Assembly: GCA_031549885.1 (NCBI GenBank)
Contig: JAVBPD010000024.1
Span: forward strand, 1-32,327
Reading direction: 5' to 3'
DNA from: WQUF01 sp031549885
GTDB lineage: Bacteria; Bacillota; Clostridia; Clostridiales; Clostridiaceae
Length of the DNA: 32,327 nucleotides
Both the position numbers and the translations under genes were made by a program. A model generated the notes under the pieces. That model was given only the letters and a program-made list of their open reading frames with translations. It did no database searches and was not told the origin of the DNA. Positions 23,047 through 31,790 of this stretch are shown in pieces; positions within the stretch are counted from its first letter, which is position 1, and each line of letters begins with the position of its first letter.

Positions 23047-24774
23047 TTAAAAATTCATTATATTTTCTATTGATACATCTTTTAACCAAGAAACGATTGC
23101 AGCATGATTTTGACTTATTTCATTTACTTTATCAATCCACTTTATTTCCTCATTTGCTCTTGCAGCTAAAATGCTATTTTCTGTGTTAACAAGGGATAGG
23201 GATTGATTTACTATCCACCATTTATTGTTTATTCCTGCTCTTTGCAAATCTTCTCTTAAGCGCATAGCTTCAAAAACAGGTGTAGCTTCTGGAAGTGTCA
23301 CAATAATAACTTCAGTTTGCTTATCATCACGTAGTCTTGGCAATAAATTTTGTACAGCTACTGGAACTATGCCTTTTGTACGCTGCACCTCTCTATGATA
23401 CTTCTGAGTAGAATCAAGCAGCAATAATGTATGACCTGTAGGTGCTGTATCAATAATTACCACCTCATTTTCAGATCTCTCAAGCTTTTCAGCAAATGCT
23501 CTAAAAACTGCAATTTCTTGTGTACAAGGTGATCGTAAATCTTCTTCAATATATGAAATATCATCATGGCTCATAGTTTCTCGTGCTTTACTTAAGACTT
23601 CTTTTTGATATTTTAATAATTCTTCTTTTTCATCAATTTTACTTATAGTTATATTTTCAGAGCTTTCAAGCACATACTTTAAGTGATTAGCTGGATCTGT
23701 TGAAGTTAAATGTATTTTTACGCCTCTATTTGCAAGAGAAATTGCTAAACTTGCTGCAATTGTAGTTTTCCCAACTCCACCTTTACCCATGGTAAAAATT
23801 ACTTTTTTACCAGAAGAATAAATATCATCTATTAAATCATTAAATGAATTTACTTTTATATTTTCTTCTAATGTTTTTTCATTAAATTTTATTTCGCCAT
23901 TAAAGAATGTTCTTATATTGTAAAGCCCTATAATGTTATATGAACGAAGTGGCAATGTAAAAGCTTTAATGGTCTTTAAATGTTCTGGCATATTTTCAAT
24001 TGCCTCTCTTTGCCTTATATATAAACTATAGGAAACATCATCATCAGCTTGTTGCAATACACCATTTATAACTAATAGCTGATTATTAATACCTAAATCG
24101 CTAAGCTCATAACTTGAACGGTTTGCTTCTAAAAGTGGGGTCTTTTCTGGTCTTGAAACTAAAATTAACGCAGTTTTATTTTTATCAGCAAGATTTTCTA
24201 CTGCATCTTTATACATTTCCTTTTTATCTTCAAGTCCTGCAAGTTGCCCTAAACATGAAGCACCATGAGTATTTTCACTTATAAAGTTGCTCCAAGCTGA
24301 TGGCAATTGCAACATTCTAAGTGTATGACCTGTAGGAGCTGTATCAAAAATAATATGATCATATTCTTTTTCCATTTTTGGATTGGTAATAAAGTTTGAA
24401 AATTGGTCAAAGGCTGCTATTTCAACTGTGCAAGAGCCAGATAACTGCTCTTCCATATTCACAATTACACTATCTGGCAATTTCCCTCTGTATGGTGCAA
24501 CTACTGATTCCCTATACTCTCTTGCTGCTTCTTCAGGGTCTAAATTTAAAACAACAAGTCCGTTAACACCATCAATTGGTGTCCCTTTATTATCTAATTT
24601 CATGTTAAAAACATCTTGCAAATTTGAAGCAGGATCAGTGCTTATAAGAAGTACCTTTTTTCCATTATCAGCTAAATTAACAGCAACTGCGCAAGCTATA
24701 GAAGTCTTTCCAACTCCTCCTTTGCCTGTAAAAAATATATATTTAGTAAGCTTAATTTCCTCTAAATCAAACAT
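23047..24774 (-). CDS. arsA: Arsenite-stimulated ATPase ArsA
   Basis: ArsA is the cytoplasmic ATPase that drives an arsenite efflux permease. This 575-residue copy has both homologous halves, each with a P-loop: GKGGVGKT at 17-24 and at 330-337. Each half also has the DTAPTGHTL switch motif. The three cysteines that bind As(III)/Sb(III) in the E. coli enzyme (113, 172, 422) are kept as Cys115, Cys174 and Cys417. Thus it is a complete, pumping-competent ArsA, not a Get3-like single-half protein. It lies 43 bases behind arsD. No ArsB or Acr3 permease follows; a terminator does. Its pump partner must lie elsewhere, or the ATPase works with something else. Confidence 0.96.
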   Translation of the reverse strand: MFDLEEIKLTKYIFFTGKGGVGKTSIACAVAVNLADNGKKVLLISTDPASNLQDVFNMKLDNKGTPIDGVNGLVVLNLDPEEAAREYRESVVAPYRGKLPDSVIVNMEEQLSGSCTVEIAAFDQFSNFITNPKMEKEYDHIIFDTAPTGHTLRMLQLPSAWSNFISENTHGASCLGQLAGLEDKKEMYKDAVENLADKNKTALILVSRPEKTPLLEANRSSYELSDLGINNQLLVINGVLQQADDDVSYSLYIRQREAIENMPEHLKTIKAFTLPLRSYNIIGLYNIRTFFNGEIKFNEKTLEENIKVNSFNDLIDDIYSSGKKVIFTMGKGGVGKTTIAASLAISLANRGVKIHLTSTDPANHLKYVLESSENITISKIDEKEELLKYQKEVLSKARETMSHDDISYIEEDLRSPCTQEIAVFRAFAEKLERSENEVVIIDTAPTGHTLLLLDSTQKYHREVQRTKGIVPVAVQNLLPRLRDDKQTEVIIVTLPEATPVFEAMRLREDLQRAGINNKWWIVNQSLSLVNTENSILAARANEEIKWIDKVNEISQNHAAIVSWLKDVSIENIMNF

Positions 24775-24817
24775 TAATCTCCCCTATTAGTTCTCTTCTT
24801 AAGAACATTTATTAACC

Positions 24818-25168
24818 TCAGGAACATCTCTTTTTTGCATCGGTACATTTTGCTTCAGCAGCAGTAACAACACCAAACCATTTTGAAAATTCTTCATTGG
24901 TTGGATATTCTTTTTTCTTTATAACTTCACCGTTTAAAAGCGTAACTGGTAAAGCATCAGAGCCTTCTTTCTCTAAAATATCGCTAATAATTTTATTTTT
25001 TATAAAATCCTGTGGCTCGCTCGATAAATTATGGCGTTTAATTTCAATTCCCTTTTCTTTTAAATTGTTAATTACTGTTGCAACTCTTAAAAGCTCTGTA
25101 TCTATACTAGGACCACAAACACCTGTTGAACAGCACATAGCTGGGTCAAAAATTTCTATTTTATTCAC
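24818..25168 (-). CDS. arsD: Arsenical metallochaperone ArsD
   Basis: ArsD hands As(III) to ArsA and is also a weak trans-acting repressor. This 116-residue protein has the thioredoxin-like ArsD fold, with the essential N-terminal cysteines Cys12, Cys13 and Cys18 in MCCSTGVCGPS. A C-terminal pair (in KCTDAKKRCS) recalls the additional cysteines of longer ArsD proteins. Translation starts at GTG with AGGAGG before it. It lies between arsR and arsA, the usual order. Confidence 0.95.
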   Translation of the reverse strand: MNKIEIFDPAMCCSTGVCGPSIDTELLRVATVINNLKEKGIEIKRHNLSSEPQDFIKNKIISDILEKEGSDALPVTLLNGEVIKKKEYPTNEEFSKWFGVVTAAEAKCTDAKKRCS

Positions 25169-25185
25169 AATAAAATCCTCCTATT

Positions 25186-25500
25186 TTAATCACAACATTC
25201 TTTTTTTATTAATGAATCATTATTACCTGAAGTTATATATTTTAAAAATACAACTAGTTCATTGGCTTTTTCCTTATTTAATGTGTATCTCATCCACGAT
25301 CCATCTTTTCTTCCATTTACCAAACAACAATCCATTAAAATTTTCATATGGTATGAAAGAGTAGGCTGTGTGATATTAAATTCATCTAAAATACTGCATG
25401 CACATAATTCATTATCAGAAAGCATGCTTATAATTTTTAATCTTGTTTCGTCTGATAATGCTTTAAATAGCAAGGTATATTCAGCATATGAGTAATTCAC
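25186..25500 (-). CDS. arsR: ArsR-family arsenic-sensing repressor
   Basis: This 104-residue winged-helix repressor leaves DNA when As(III) binds. It has the classic alpha-3 metal site ELCACSIL with Cys33 and Cys35, the recognition helix TQPTLSYHMKIL, and a wing with RKDGSWMRYTL. It ends in KKECCD, and a further CC pair follows in MDCCLV, which could give extra thiol ligands. GTG 25500 is the start, with AGAGGTG upstream. It leads arsRDA and likely represses it through the inverted repeat at 25526-25545. Confidence 0.94.
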   Translation of the reverse strand: MNYSYAEYTLLFKALSDETRLKIISMLSDNELCACSILDEFNITQPTLSYHMKILMDCCLVNGRKDGSWMRYTLNKEKANELVVFLKYITSGNNDSLIKKECCD

Positions 25501-25525
25501 TTAATCACCTCTTTATTTTAAAAAC

Positions 25526-25578
25526 ATATAGATAACTATCTATATATTATTATATATATTCATATAGATAAGTGTCAA
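25526..25578 (-). promoter_or_regulatory. arsRDA promoter and operator
   Basis: On the minus strand TTGACA (25578-25573) and TATAAT (25554-25549) are 18 bases apart. ATATAGAT (25526-25533) and ATCTATAT (25538-25545) are exact inverse repeats around 4 bases, lying at the expected start. ATATAGATA occurs again at 25562-25570 between the -35 and -10 boxes. The repeats are a plausible ArsR binding site. Confidence 0.75.
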
Positions 25579-25602
25579 TATGTTTTTTATTAATTTAGAA
25601 AA

Positions 25603-25648
25603 TAAAAAAGATACCTATCACTAAATTTAATTAGCTTTAAGTATCTTT
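25603..25648 (-). terminator. Terminator of the secreted-protein gene
   Basis: AAAGATAC (25607-25614) pairs with GTATCTTT (25641-25648), and on the minus strand a TTTTTT run follows the stem. It sits 17 bases beyond the stop codon of the gene at 25666-26190. Confidence 0.65.
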
Positions 25649-25665
25649 ATAATTATTTTCTAATT

Positions 25666-26190
25666 TTATTTTTTGTTTTGTATAATTGTTTGTACTTTAG
25701 TTGTTATTGAATCTTTTTTATTTATAATTGATTCAACTTTAGACTTTACTTGTGAATCTTTAGGCAACGAATTGTTAATAGTAGTTTCAACTTTTTTTGT
25801 AAACTCAGTTACAAATCCCTTTGCATCACTAGCATTATTTTTTGCATTAACTACTTCTACTTTCATTTTATCTACTGCTGCTTTAACACTGCTATTATTA
25901 ATTGCTTTTCCTTTTCCTTGTATTTTATTTGTTTCATTTATTGATTTTTGCTCAGACATTGGTGGAGCTTTAAATTCATTCATCGCTATTACATTTTCTT
26001 TATTATCAATTGCACTATCAGTAGATGGCATATTTGATACTATCATATCTTTTTTAACTTGTTCATCTATATAAACTGGTGGCGTTTGTTCCATTTTTAT
26101 TCCATCTACTGCAAATACAGATGCTGAACTAGACGATAAAACACCTGTTAACATCGTGGTTACAATAATTTTTTTAATATTATTATGCAT
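25666..26190 (-). CDS. Small secreted lysine-rich protein of unknown function
   Basis: This 174-residue protein has a clear signal peptide (KK start, hydrophobic core, likely cleavage after VFA near residue 28), so it is exported. The mature part is rich in Lys, Asn, Val and Ser, with long helix-prone stretches (SSVKAAVDKMKVEVVNAKNN, VESIINKKDSITTKV) that look like amphipathic helices or a short coiled coil. There is no known domain, cysteine pair or cell-wall anchor. It stands alone, with its own promoter and terminator, between arsR and the ABC exporter gene. I see no evidence of a toxin or enzyme. Confidence 0.6.
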   Translation of the reverse strand: MHNNIKKIIVTTMLTGVLSSSSASVFAVDGIKMEQTPPVYIDEQVKKDMIVSNMPSTDSAIDNKENVIAMNEFKAPPMSEQKSINETNKIQGKGKAINNSSVKAAVDKMKVEVVNAKNNASDAKGFVTEFTKKVETTINNSLPKDSQVKSKVESIINKKDSITTKVQTIIQNKK

Positions 26191-26244
26191 TTAGATAACT
26201 CCTAAGACATATATTTAATGTCGTAAAACATCATTTACAAATTT

Positions 26245-26273
26245 ATTTTATCAAAACATGTCTAAAAAATCAA
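26245..26273 (-). promoter_or_regulatory. Promoter of the secreted-protein gene
   Basis: On the minus strand TTGATT (26273-26268) and TAAAAT (26250-26245) are separated by 17 bases, upstream of AGGAG and the ATG at 26190. Confidence 0.55.
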
Positions 26274-26291
26274 TCCTTTTTTTGTAAAACT

Positions 26292-27920
26292 CTATAAACT
26301 CTCTTTAATATTGCCTTCTTTATCAATTACATAGTGTCTATTGCATATCTTCACAAGCTCAGGGTCATGAGTTGAAATTATAACAGTTTTCTCCTTTAAA
26401 TCATTGCATATAAGATCCCTTATTTGCTCACTTGATTTAAAATCCAAATTAGAAGAAGGCTCATCCATTATAACAATCTCCCTTCCACCAATTATTCCCC
26501 TTAATATCTTAATTCTCATCTTCTGTCCATCGGATAAATTAGCAGCATTTTCAGAAATTATGCTATCAAGCCCAAGTGGCAAGCTCAAAGCCCATTCCTT
26601 CATGCCAGCTTGACCAAGAAGATTATAAATTTCATCATCTGATAATTCATACCCAAGGCATAAATTATTTCTTATTGTATCATTAAATAAATTTAAAGCT
26701 TGGCTTATAAAAACACAATCTTCAATATAAGGCACTATACGAGTTTTCTTTCTTGTATTATAAGATATTTTACCATTTTTATAATCAAGCTCCCCCCTTA
26801 GAAGGCTTAAAAATGTGCTCTTTCCACTTCCTGAAGGACCTGTTAAAGAAATATGATCCCCTCTTTCAATGAAAAATTTATCCACATGAATTGAGCGATT
26901 GCTTGATTTATAAGTAAAATCTAAATCTTCAACGGTAATATCTCTCCACTTTTTATGCAAAAGAGAAACATCATCCATATCGCATTCAGCCATTAATTCA
27001 TCATATCTTTGCATGGATATTCTAAAATCCACAATGCTCTGTATGCTTTGAGTGACTGCAGATATTTGACCTTTTAATTGAGAAAAAATCCCAGTATAAA
27101 ATATAACCCAAAAAAGAGCTTCATAATTTGGATTTTCATATAACACTAAAGCTATGCTTCCTAATATTAAAAGCAAAATAGAATATGTAAATATATCAAA
27201 TATCCACTGGCATTTTACATCATATGTAGTCTTTTCAACTCCCTTTGCATCTACATTTTTTGAATTGTTATCAATCTTTTGAGCAAAATAGTCCTCTGCA
27301 CTTAACTTTTTAATGGTCAATGTATTGTTTTGCACATCGTTTACCATAGCTCTGTAGCTTGCATTTAAATTAAAATATTCTTTAGCAAGCATAACTTTCT
27401 TTTTTAAAAGTTTAAAATTTGCTAAAATAGTAAACCCTATAAGAATAAGCGCTGCCATTGCAATCCATACAGATTGGCGAGATAATGATATGGTAAGCAC
27501 TATTAGTCCTACTATTACATTTACTATGCTAGTTAAATATGATGAGACAATGGTAAAAAGCTGATTATTTGCATCGCTTACTATTTCCTTTATATATTGA
27601 AGCCCTAAGTTTATAATCTTCTCAGATGGTATATGAAGTATTGTAACTAAAGATCTTCTCCTTAAACTTCTTTGATAAACTCTTGCTTTTTTCTCACTGT
27701 ATATGCGCACAAGGCCGGAAAATAAAGATTGAAATGTGTAAAATATGGCTAAAATCAATATAAATTGCAAAAGCCTGTTAAATGTAAACTGTTCTTTAAA
27801 AAAATAAGCAGTTATTAAGGAATAGCCGTATGTTAAAAGCTGCACAAGAAAGCTAAATGTAAATAAAATATAAAACTTGTTTTTTAAAAATTCTTTTAAA
27901 ACTCTCTTTATAAGATGCAT
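26292..27920 (-). CDS. ABC exporter half-transporter
   Basis: This 542-residue protein fuses a six-helix exporter membrane domain (residues about 15-310) to an ATPase domain (about 325-542). Walker A is GPSGSGKS (361-368), the signature is LSDGQ (462-466, with Asp in the second Gly position of LSGGQ), Walker B is IMDEP (484-488) and the H-loop is STHD. It should work as a homodimer or with another half. The substrate is unknown. The start ATG 27920 is chosen because AGGTG lies 5 bases before it and the preceding gene stops 8 bases upstream; an earlier in-frame start would overlap that gene. It is therefore cotranscribed with the ATPase gene at 27929-29182. Confidence 0.87.
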   Translation of the reverse strand: MHLIKRVLKEFLKNKFYILFTFSFLVQLLTYGYSLITAYFFKEQFTFNRLLQFILILAIFYTFQSLFSGLVRIYSEKKARVYQRSLRRRSLVTILHIPSEKIINLGLQYIKEIVSDANNQLFTIVSSYLTSIVNVIVGLIVLTISLSRQSVWIAMAALILIGFTILANFKLLKKKVMLAKEYFNLNASYRAMVNDVQNNTLTIKKLSAEDYFAQKIDNNSKNVDAKGVEKTTYDVKCQWIFDIFTYSILLLILGSIALVLYENPNYEALFWVIFYTGIFSQLKGQISAVTQSIQSIVDFRISMQRYDELMAECDMDDVSLLHKKWRDITVEDLDFTYKSSNRSIHVDKFFIERGDHISLTGPSGSGKSTFLSLLRGELDYKNGKISYNTRKKTRIVPYIEDCVFISQALNLFNDTIRNNLCLGYELSDDEIYNLLGQAGMKEWALSLPLGLDSIISENAANLSDGQKMRIKILRGIIGGREIVIMDEPSSNLDFKSSEQIRDLICNDLKEKTVIISTHDPELVKICNRHYVIDKEGNIKESL

Positions 27921-27928
27921 TTTTTCAC

Positions 27929-29182
27929 CTATATTAACCAAATTGGAACATACCAATTATTTTGGTCTATTGGCAGAATATCGTTTGCCATACATATTAC
28001 TGCACCTGTACCTATTTTTGTTTTAAGCTGGGAAAGTCCACCAAATTTTTCAGGCTCAGTTACTGGATTTAATATATGAAAATTCTTAATAGAATCCTTA
28101 CCTGGAGAAGCTGCTTTTTTTACCTCAATTGGATACAAGGTACCATTTTGATATATGAGCAAATCAATTTCTTTTTTATCTTTGTCCCTATAATAGAAAA
28201 GTGGAGGTTCTTTTCCTTCATTTAAATAACTTTTATATATTTCTGAAAATACATAACTTTCAAAAAACGCTCCCGACATAGCTCCTCTTTCAAGTGCTTC
28301 TGAGTTGTTCCATTTAAGAAGATATGCACACAACCCAGTATCTAAAAAATGCATTAGTGGCATTTTAGTCACTCGTTTAAGAACATTGTTATGATATGGC
28401 TGAACTAAAGCGACAATATTTGAAGACACCAAAATAGATAGCCATTTTTTTACAGTAGGGGCAGATATTCCAGTTTCGTTTGCTAATTCTTCATAAACCA
28501 CTGGTTTTGCAGTTCTTGCTGCAACTACAGTCATGAAATTTAAAAATGACATTTCGTCGGCAACCTGCGTCAAATCTCTAATATCACGCTGAAGATATGT
28601 ATTTACATAGGATCTGTAATAAGTTTCCCAGTCTACATCCTCATCAGCATTTAATTTAGGCATAAAGCCTCTCCAGATGCGATTGTAAATAGCAAGAAGT
28701 TCCATCCTTGGTACCTTCTCTGCACGTTTTATAAGCCTGCTTGTATTTATGTCAAATGGAACAGATTCCACATTATTAAGTTCTGCAGAAGAAAGTCCGA
28801 GCAAATTGATGATTCCAACCCGTCCAGCCAATGTTTCGCTAACACTTTTCATAAGATGAAATGTTTGTGACCCAGTGAGCCAATAGTCTCCGTTTTGCTT
28901 AGATTTATCCACTGCCATTTTAATATAAGGCAAAAGCTCAGTGGCATATTGAATTTCATCAATGATCATTGGAGGTTGATATCTTTGCATAAATAGCGCT
29001 GGATCGGTTTTGGCAAGCCTTCGAATGTCCATATCATCAAGAGAAATTATAATTCGTTCAGGATTAGCTATTTTTTCAAGCATGGTGGATTTGCCCACCT
29101 GCCTTGGGCCTGTAACTAATAAAACAGGAAAAGTTTTAGATACTTTTAATGCAGCTGTTTCTGCTGCTCTATTAATATACAT
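27929..29182 (-). CDS. AAA_14/DUF4143-type ATPase
   Basis: This 417-residue protein belongs to the large group of AAA ATPases with an N-terminal nucleotide-binding domain (Walker A GPRQVGKS at 25-32, Walker B MIIDEI at about 72-77, sensor-like WLTGSQ) and a C-terminal DUF4143 domain, about 200-417. The DUF4143 half shows FLDTGLCAYLL, FESYVFSEIYKSY and a RDKDKKEIDLLI motif of the PD-(D/E)xK nuclease-like type. Its role in bacteria is unclear; some members are proposed to be mobile-element or defence related. ATG 29182 is chosen because GAGG lies 8 bases upstream. It leads a two-gene unit with the ABC exporter gene and has its own TTGACA promoter. The function of the pairing is unknown. Confidence 0.85.
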   Translation of the reverse strand: MYINRAAETAALKVSKTFPVLLVTGPRQVGKSTMLEKIANPERIIISLDDMDIRRLAKTDPALFMQRYQPPMIIDEIQYATELLPYIKMAVDKSKQNGDYWLTGSQTFHLMKSVSETLAGRVGIINLLGLSSAELNNVESVPFDINTSRLIKRAEKVPRMELLAIYNRIWRGFMPKLNADEDVDWETYYRSYVNTYLQRDIRDLTQVADEMSFLNFMTVVAARTAKPVVYEELANETGISAPTVKKWLSILVSSNIVALVQPYHNNVLKRVTKMPLMHFLDTGLCAYLLKWNNSEALERGAMSGAFFESYVFSEIYKSYLNEGKEPPLFYYRDKDKKEIDLLIYQNGTLYPIEVKKAASPGKDSIKNFHILNPVTEPEKFGGLSQLKTKIGTGAVICMANDILPIDQNNWYVPIWLI

Positions 29183-29228
29183 AGTGGTCACCTCAAAAAA
29201 TTATATGGCTAATATAAAATTTACGTTT

Positions 29229-29257
29229 ATTATGGACGAATTATATCTATATGTCAA
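29229..29257 (-). promoter_or_regulatory. Promoter of the ATPase-ABC exporter unit
   Basis: On the minus strand TTGACA (29257-29252) and CATAAT (29234-29229) are 17 bases apart, 47 bases before the ATG at 29182. Confidence 0.6.
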
Positions 29258-29264
29258 GGCAATT

Positions 29265-29304
29265 GAAAAAAGGGCTGCTTTAAAACATATAAGCAACAGC
29301 CCTT
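29265..29304 (-). terminator. Terminator after the dehydrogenase gene
   Basis: AAGGGCTG (29270-29277) pairs with CAGCCCTT (29297-29304), extended by a CTT/AAG pairing beyond a small bulge. On the minus strand it ends in TTTTTT. It closes the MFS-dehydrogenase unit. Confidence 0.78.
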
Positions 29305-29324
29305 AAATTTTAATATTAATTTTA

Positions 29325-30338
29325 TTAAAGGTTATAATCTATCAAAACCTTCAGCGATTCCTCAGGTTTGCAAGCCTTTTCTATTGCCTCCGGAAAATCC
29401 TCATGTTTATATACATGGCTGATAATGCTTTCAATGTTAAATTTTTTAGATTTTATCATATTTATAACATCTGTTACATCTTCATATGTATATCCGCCGG
29501 ATCCAGTAAAGGTTAAGTGACCATAAGTAAGGGCAAGCATATCAACCATAACAGGCTTGTGATGTGCCCCCACAACGCTGATAGTGGTAAAATAGCTCAT
29601 CAAGGATTGTATATCTTGAAATAATTCAGCACTTCCTACAGCATCTACCATAACTTGAGCTTTAGGGGTAGGTCCATGTACGCCACGAGACTCTCCAAAA
29701 TAGTCAATGACTTCTTTTTTCCAGTCTGGTGTCATATTATTTGCAGTAGCAAGGCCAAGATCTTTAATAATATCTAGCCTATATTTAGATCTATCCACCA
29801 CCATAACTTTTTCCATACCAATCCATTTAAAATAAAGTGCAGATGCTATCCCAATGGTTCCAGATCCAAAAACAAGGGCACTTTGCTCAGGTCTTGCCAA
29901 GGTGCGTCTTGATGCTTTAAACCCAATAGTTAAAGGTTCAATAATAGCTGCTTCTTTGTCTGTTATAGAATCATCTAGTGGAATCAAATTAAAATCCTTT
30001 TTAGCTTTTTCAACTAAAATATATTCTGAAAACCCCCCAAGACAAGCTGAACGCCTGGGGTTTGTTTTAGTAGTCATTGGGTAAGGATATACTCTTTGTC
30101 CAATTTTAAGATCAACTACATCCTTTCCAATTTCTACAATTTCACTTACCATTTCATGCCCAAACTCGCTACCAGTTGGTATATAGTTAGATTCACCACC
30201 ATACTGATATGCATAAATATCACCACCGCAAATGGCAGCCATGCGATTTTTTATAATAGCTTGATCATTTTCACACTTACCTACATCAATTTCTTTCATC
30301 TCCACAGATTTAATTCCGTTTAATATAAACGCTTTCAT
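29325..30338 (-). CDS. Zinc-type alcohol/sorbitol dehydrogenase-like protein
   Basis: This 337-residue medium-chain dehydrogenase has a catalytic zinc site with Cys37, His61-Glu62 (GHE) and Glu134 (IIEPL). The Rossmann fold shows GSGTIG at 158-163, and Asp182 at the end of the second strand (VVDRSKYR), pointing to NAD rather than NADP. The usual four-cysteine structural-zinc lobe between residues 90 and 110 is missing: only Cys99 remains. That occurs in some sugar dehydrogenases and reductases of the family. The substrate cannot be read from sequence; a polyol or sugar is plausible. The gene lies 21 bases behind the MFS gene, with AGGAGG before the ATG, so the two are cotranscribed. Confidence 0.85.
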   Translation of the reverse strand: MKAFILNGIKSVEMKEIDVGKCENDQAIIKNRMAAICGGDIYAYQYGGESNYIPTGSEFGHEMVSEIVEIGKDVVDLKIGQRVYPYPMTTKTNPRRSACLGGFSEYILVEKAKKDFNLIPLDDSITDKEAAIIEPLTIGFKASRRTLARPEQSALVFGSGTIGIASALYFKWIGMEKVMVVDRSKYRLDIIKDLGLATANNMTPDWKKEVIDYFGESRGVHGPTPKAQVMVDAVGSAELFQDIQSLMSYFTTISVVGAHHKPVMVDMLALTYGHLTFTGSGGYTYEDVTDVINMIKSKKFNIESIISHVYKHEDFPEAIEKACKPEESLKVLIDYNL

Positions 30339-30359
30339 AATTACCTCCTAAAATTAATT

Positions 30360-31757
30360 TTAATTTGAAGCTGATGGTACAGCTTTTTCATAAGAAAACT
30401 TAAAGCCCATAAATCCAATACAAAAAGCTACAACAAGGCATGCAGCTGCAATAATAAATGTGTGATTTAAGGTACCCCCAGCATTTAACACCGCTCCTGT
30501 TGCTGCCATGAAAATAGAAGAACCTCCAGTTGCACCAAATGAAAACATCCCTTGAGCAGCTCCAATCTCCTGTGGTTTAAGCTCTGTTTGAAAGAAGTTA
30601 GGAAATGTGCTTTGTGGTACAATGGTTCCTATTCCACCTAAAGTACTTGCAATATAGATCATAATCATAGAAGAAGTTGGAGTAAGAATACATATTACAA
30701 GCATTCCAATAACAAGCAGTGAAAGTGATAAAAGTGCCATAGGGCGGAATCTTTCTATAAATTTTTTACCAATATACCTTCCAATAATAACCCCAAAAAC
30801 TGCTTGAGCAATGGTCATAGGCATTGTTACAGTAGAGCTTACAACAGATGAAACATTCATAACTTGTTGGGTGTATACAATTACATAAGCAGATAGGGTT
30901 GTACTAAATGCTGAAACCAACATGGCGCATAAAAAAGCAATGGTAAATCTTTTTTTCTTAAACATGTTAATAGCTACAGATGGGTTAGAATGTTTGTTTT
31001 CAATGCGTACCAATATAAAAATACATAAAATACCAACTACTAACATGATAATGCTAATTGGGCTTATCCAACCAAAGTATTTTCCAGCAAGGCTAAGCCA
31101 GAATATTATGCAACTTAGACCGATGATCATAAGGAAGATACCTGCAAAGTCAAATTTAGCTCCAGCAGTTCTGCTGGTTTTTCTATTAGGATACAATATT
31201 AATATAAAAGGTATAGAAATGAGCATAAATGGAAAATATGCACCTAAAGCTAGGTTTAAATAGCCGCTATCGATCATTTGCCCTGTGATCAACGGGCCAA
31301 TAAGGGAGCCTAACGCTTTAAATGTTGTAAGCATGCCATAAAATTTAGGCCTCTCCTCAGAACTTACAACATCAGCTATCATAGAGAAAGGTGCTGATAC
31401 AAAAAAACCTAACCCTATATTTGATATTAAATTTAGAGCCATAAAAATCATAGCATTTGGTGCTGCCATCATACCAATACGGGTAATAAACTGCAAAGTA
31501 ACACCAAATATGGCAATAGCTTTGCTGCCAAACATATCGCTTAGTTTACCAACAAGTGGAAGCGCAAGCATCATTCCTAAAGTGCTCATAGCAGAAGCTA
31601 GGGCATAAAATTCCATAGCATTCATTGCGGTGAGCTTTCTAGGCATTACAACGCTTACACCATAACTAGAGGCGGCAAACCCTGCATATAATAACATTAC
31701 CGCATAAATAAATAGAGTACGTTTACCTTTTGATATAGGAACAAGAATGTTGTTCAT
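30360..31757 (-). CDS. MFS transporter, DHA2-like with about 14 helices
   Basis: This 465-residue membrane protein has about 14 hydrophobic helices and the loop-2/3 motif GKLSDMFGSKA typical of the major facilitator superfamily, as well as GPLITGQMID of the motif C region, which suggests proton-driven export. It resembles DHA2-type drug exporters. Exported substrate and inducers are unknown. GAGGAGAG precedes the ATG. It forms a unit with the dehydrogenase gene and faces a truncated regulator gene across a 153-base region with a striking inverted repeat, so its normal control may have been lost. Confidence 0.85.
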   Translation of the reverse strand: MNNILVPISKGKRTLFIYAVMLLYAGFAASSYGVSVVMPRKLTAMNAMEFYALASAMSTLGMMLALPLVGKLSDMFGSKAIAIFGVTLQFITRIGMMAAPNAMIFMALNLISNIGLGFFVSAPFSMIADVVSSEERPKFYGMLTTFKALGSLIGPLITGQMIDSGYLNLALGAYFPFMLISIPFILILYPNRKTSRTAGAKFDFAGIFLMIIGLSCIIFWLSLAGKYFGWISPISIIMLVVGILCIFILVRIENKHSNPSVAINMFKKKRFTIAFLCAMLVSAFSTTLSAYVIVYTQQVMNVSSVVSSTVTMPMTIAQAVFGVIIGRYIGKKFIERFRPMALLSLSLLVIGMLVICILTPTSSMIMIYIASTLGGIGTIVPQSTFPNFFQTELKPQEIGAAQGMFSFGATGGSSIFMAATGAVLNAGGTLNHTFIIAAACLVVAFCIGFMGFKFSYEKAVPSASN

Positions 31758-31790
31758 ATTTATCTCTCCTCATAAAGAATTTTATATGCT

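Noticed and set aside
21916..24774. XdhC as a fourth gene of the ars operon
   Set aside because: A 120-base gap with a strong terminator and T-run (22991-23036) separates them, and the functions do not match.
25526..25570. Repeated ATATAGATA units as a CRISPR-like array
   Set aside because: Only two short copies and one inverted pair in the ars promoter; they fit an operator, not an array with spacers.
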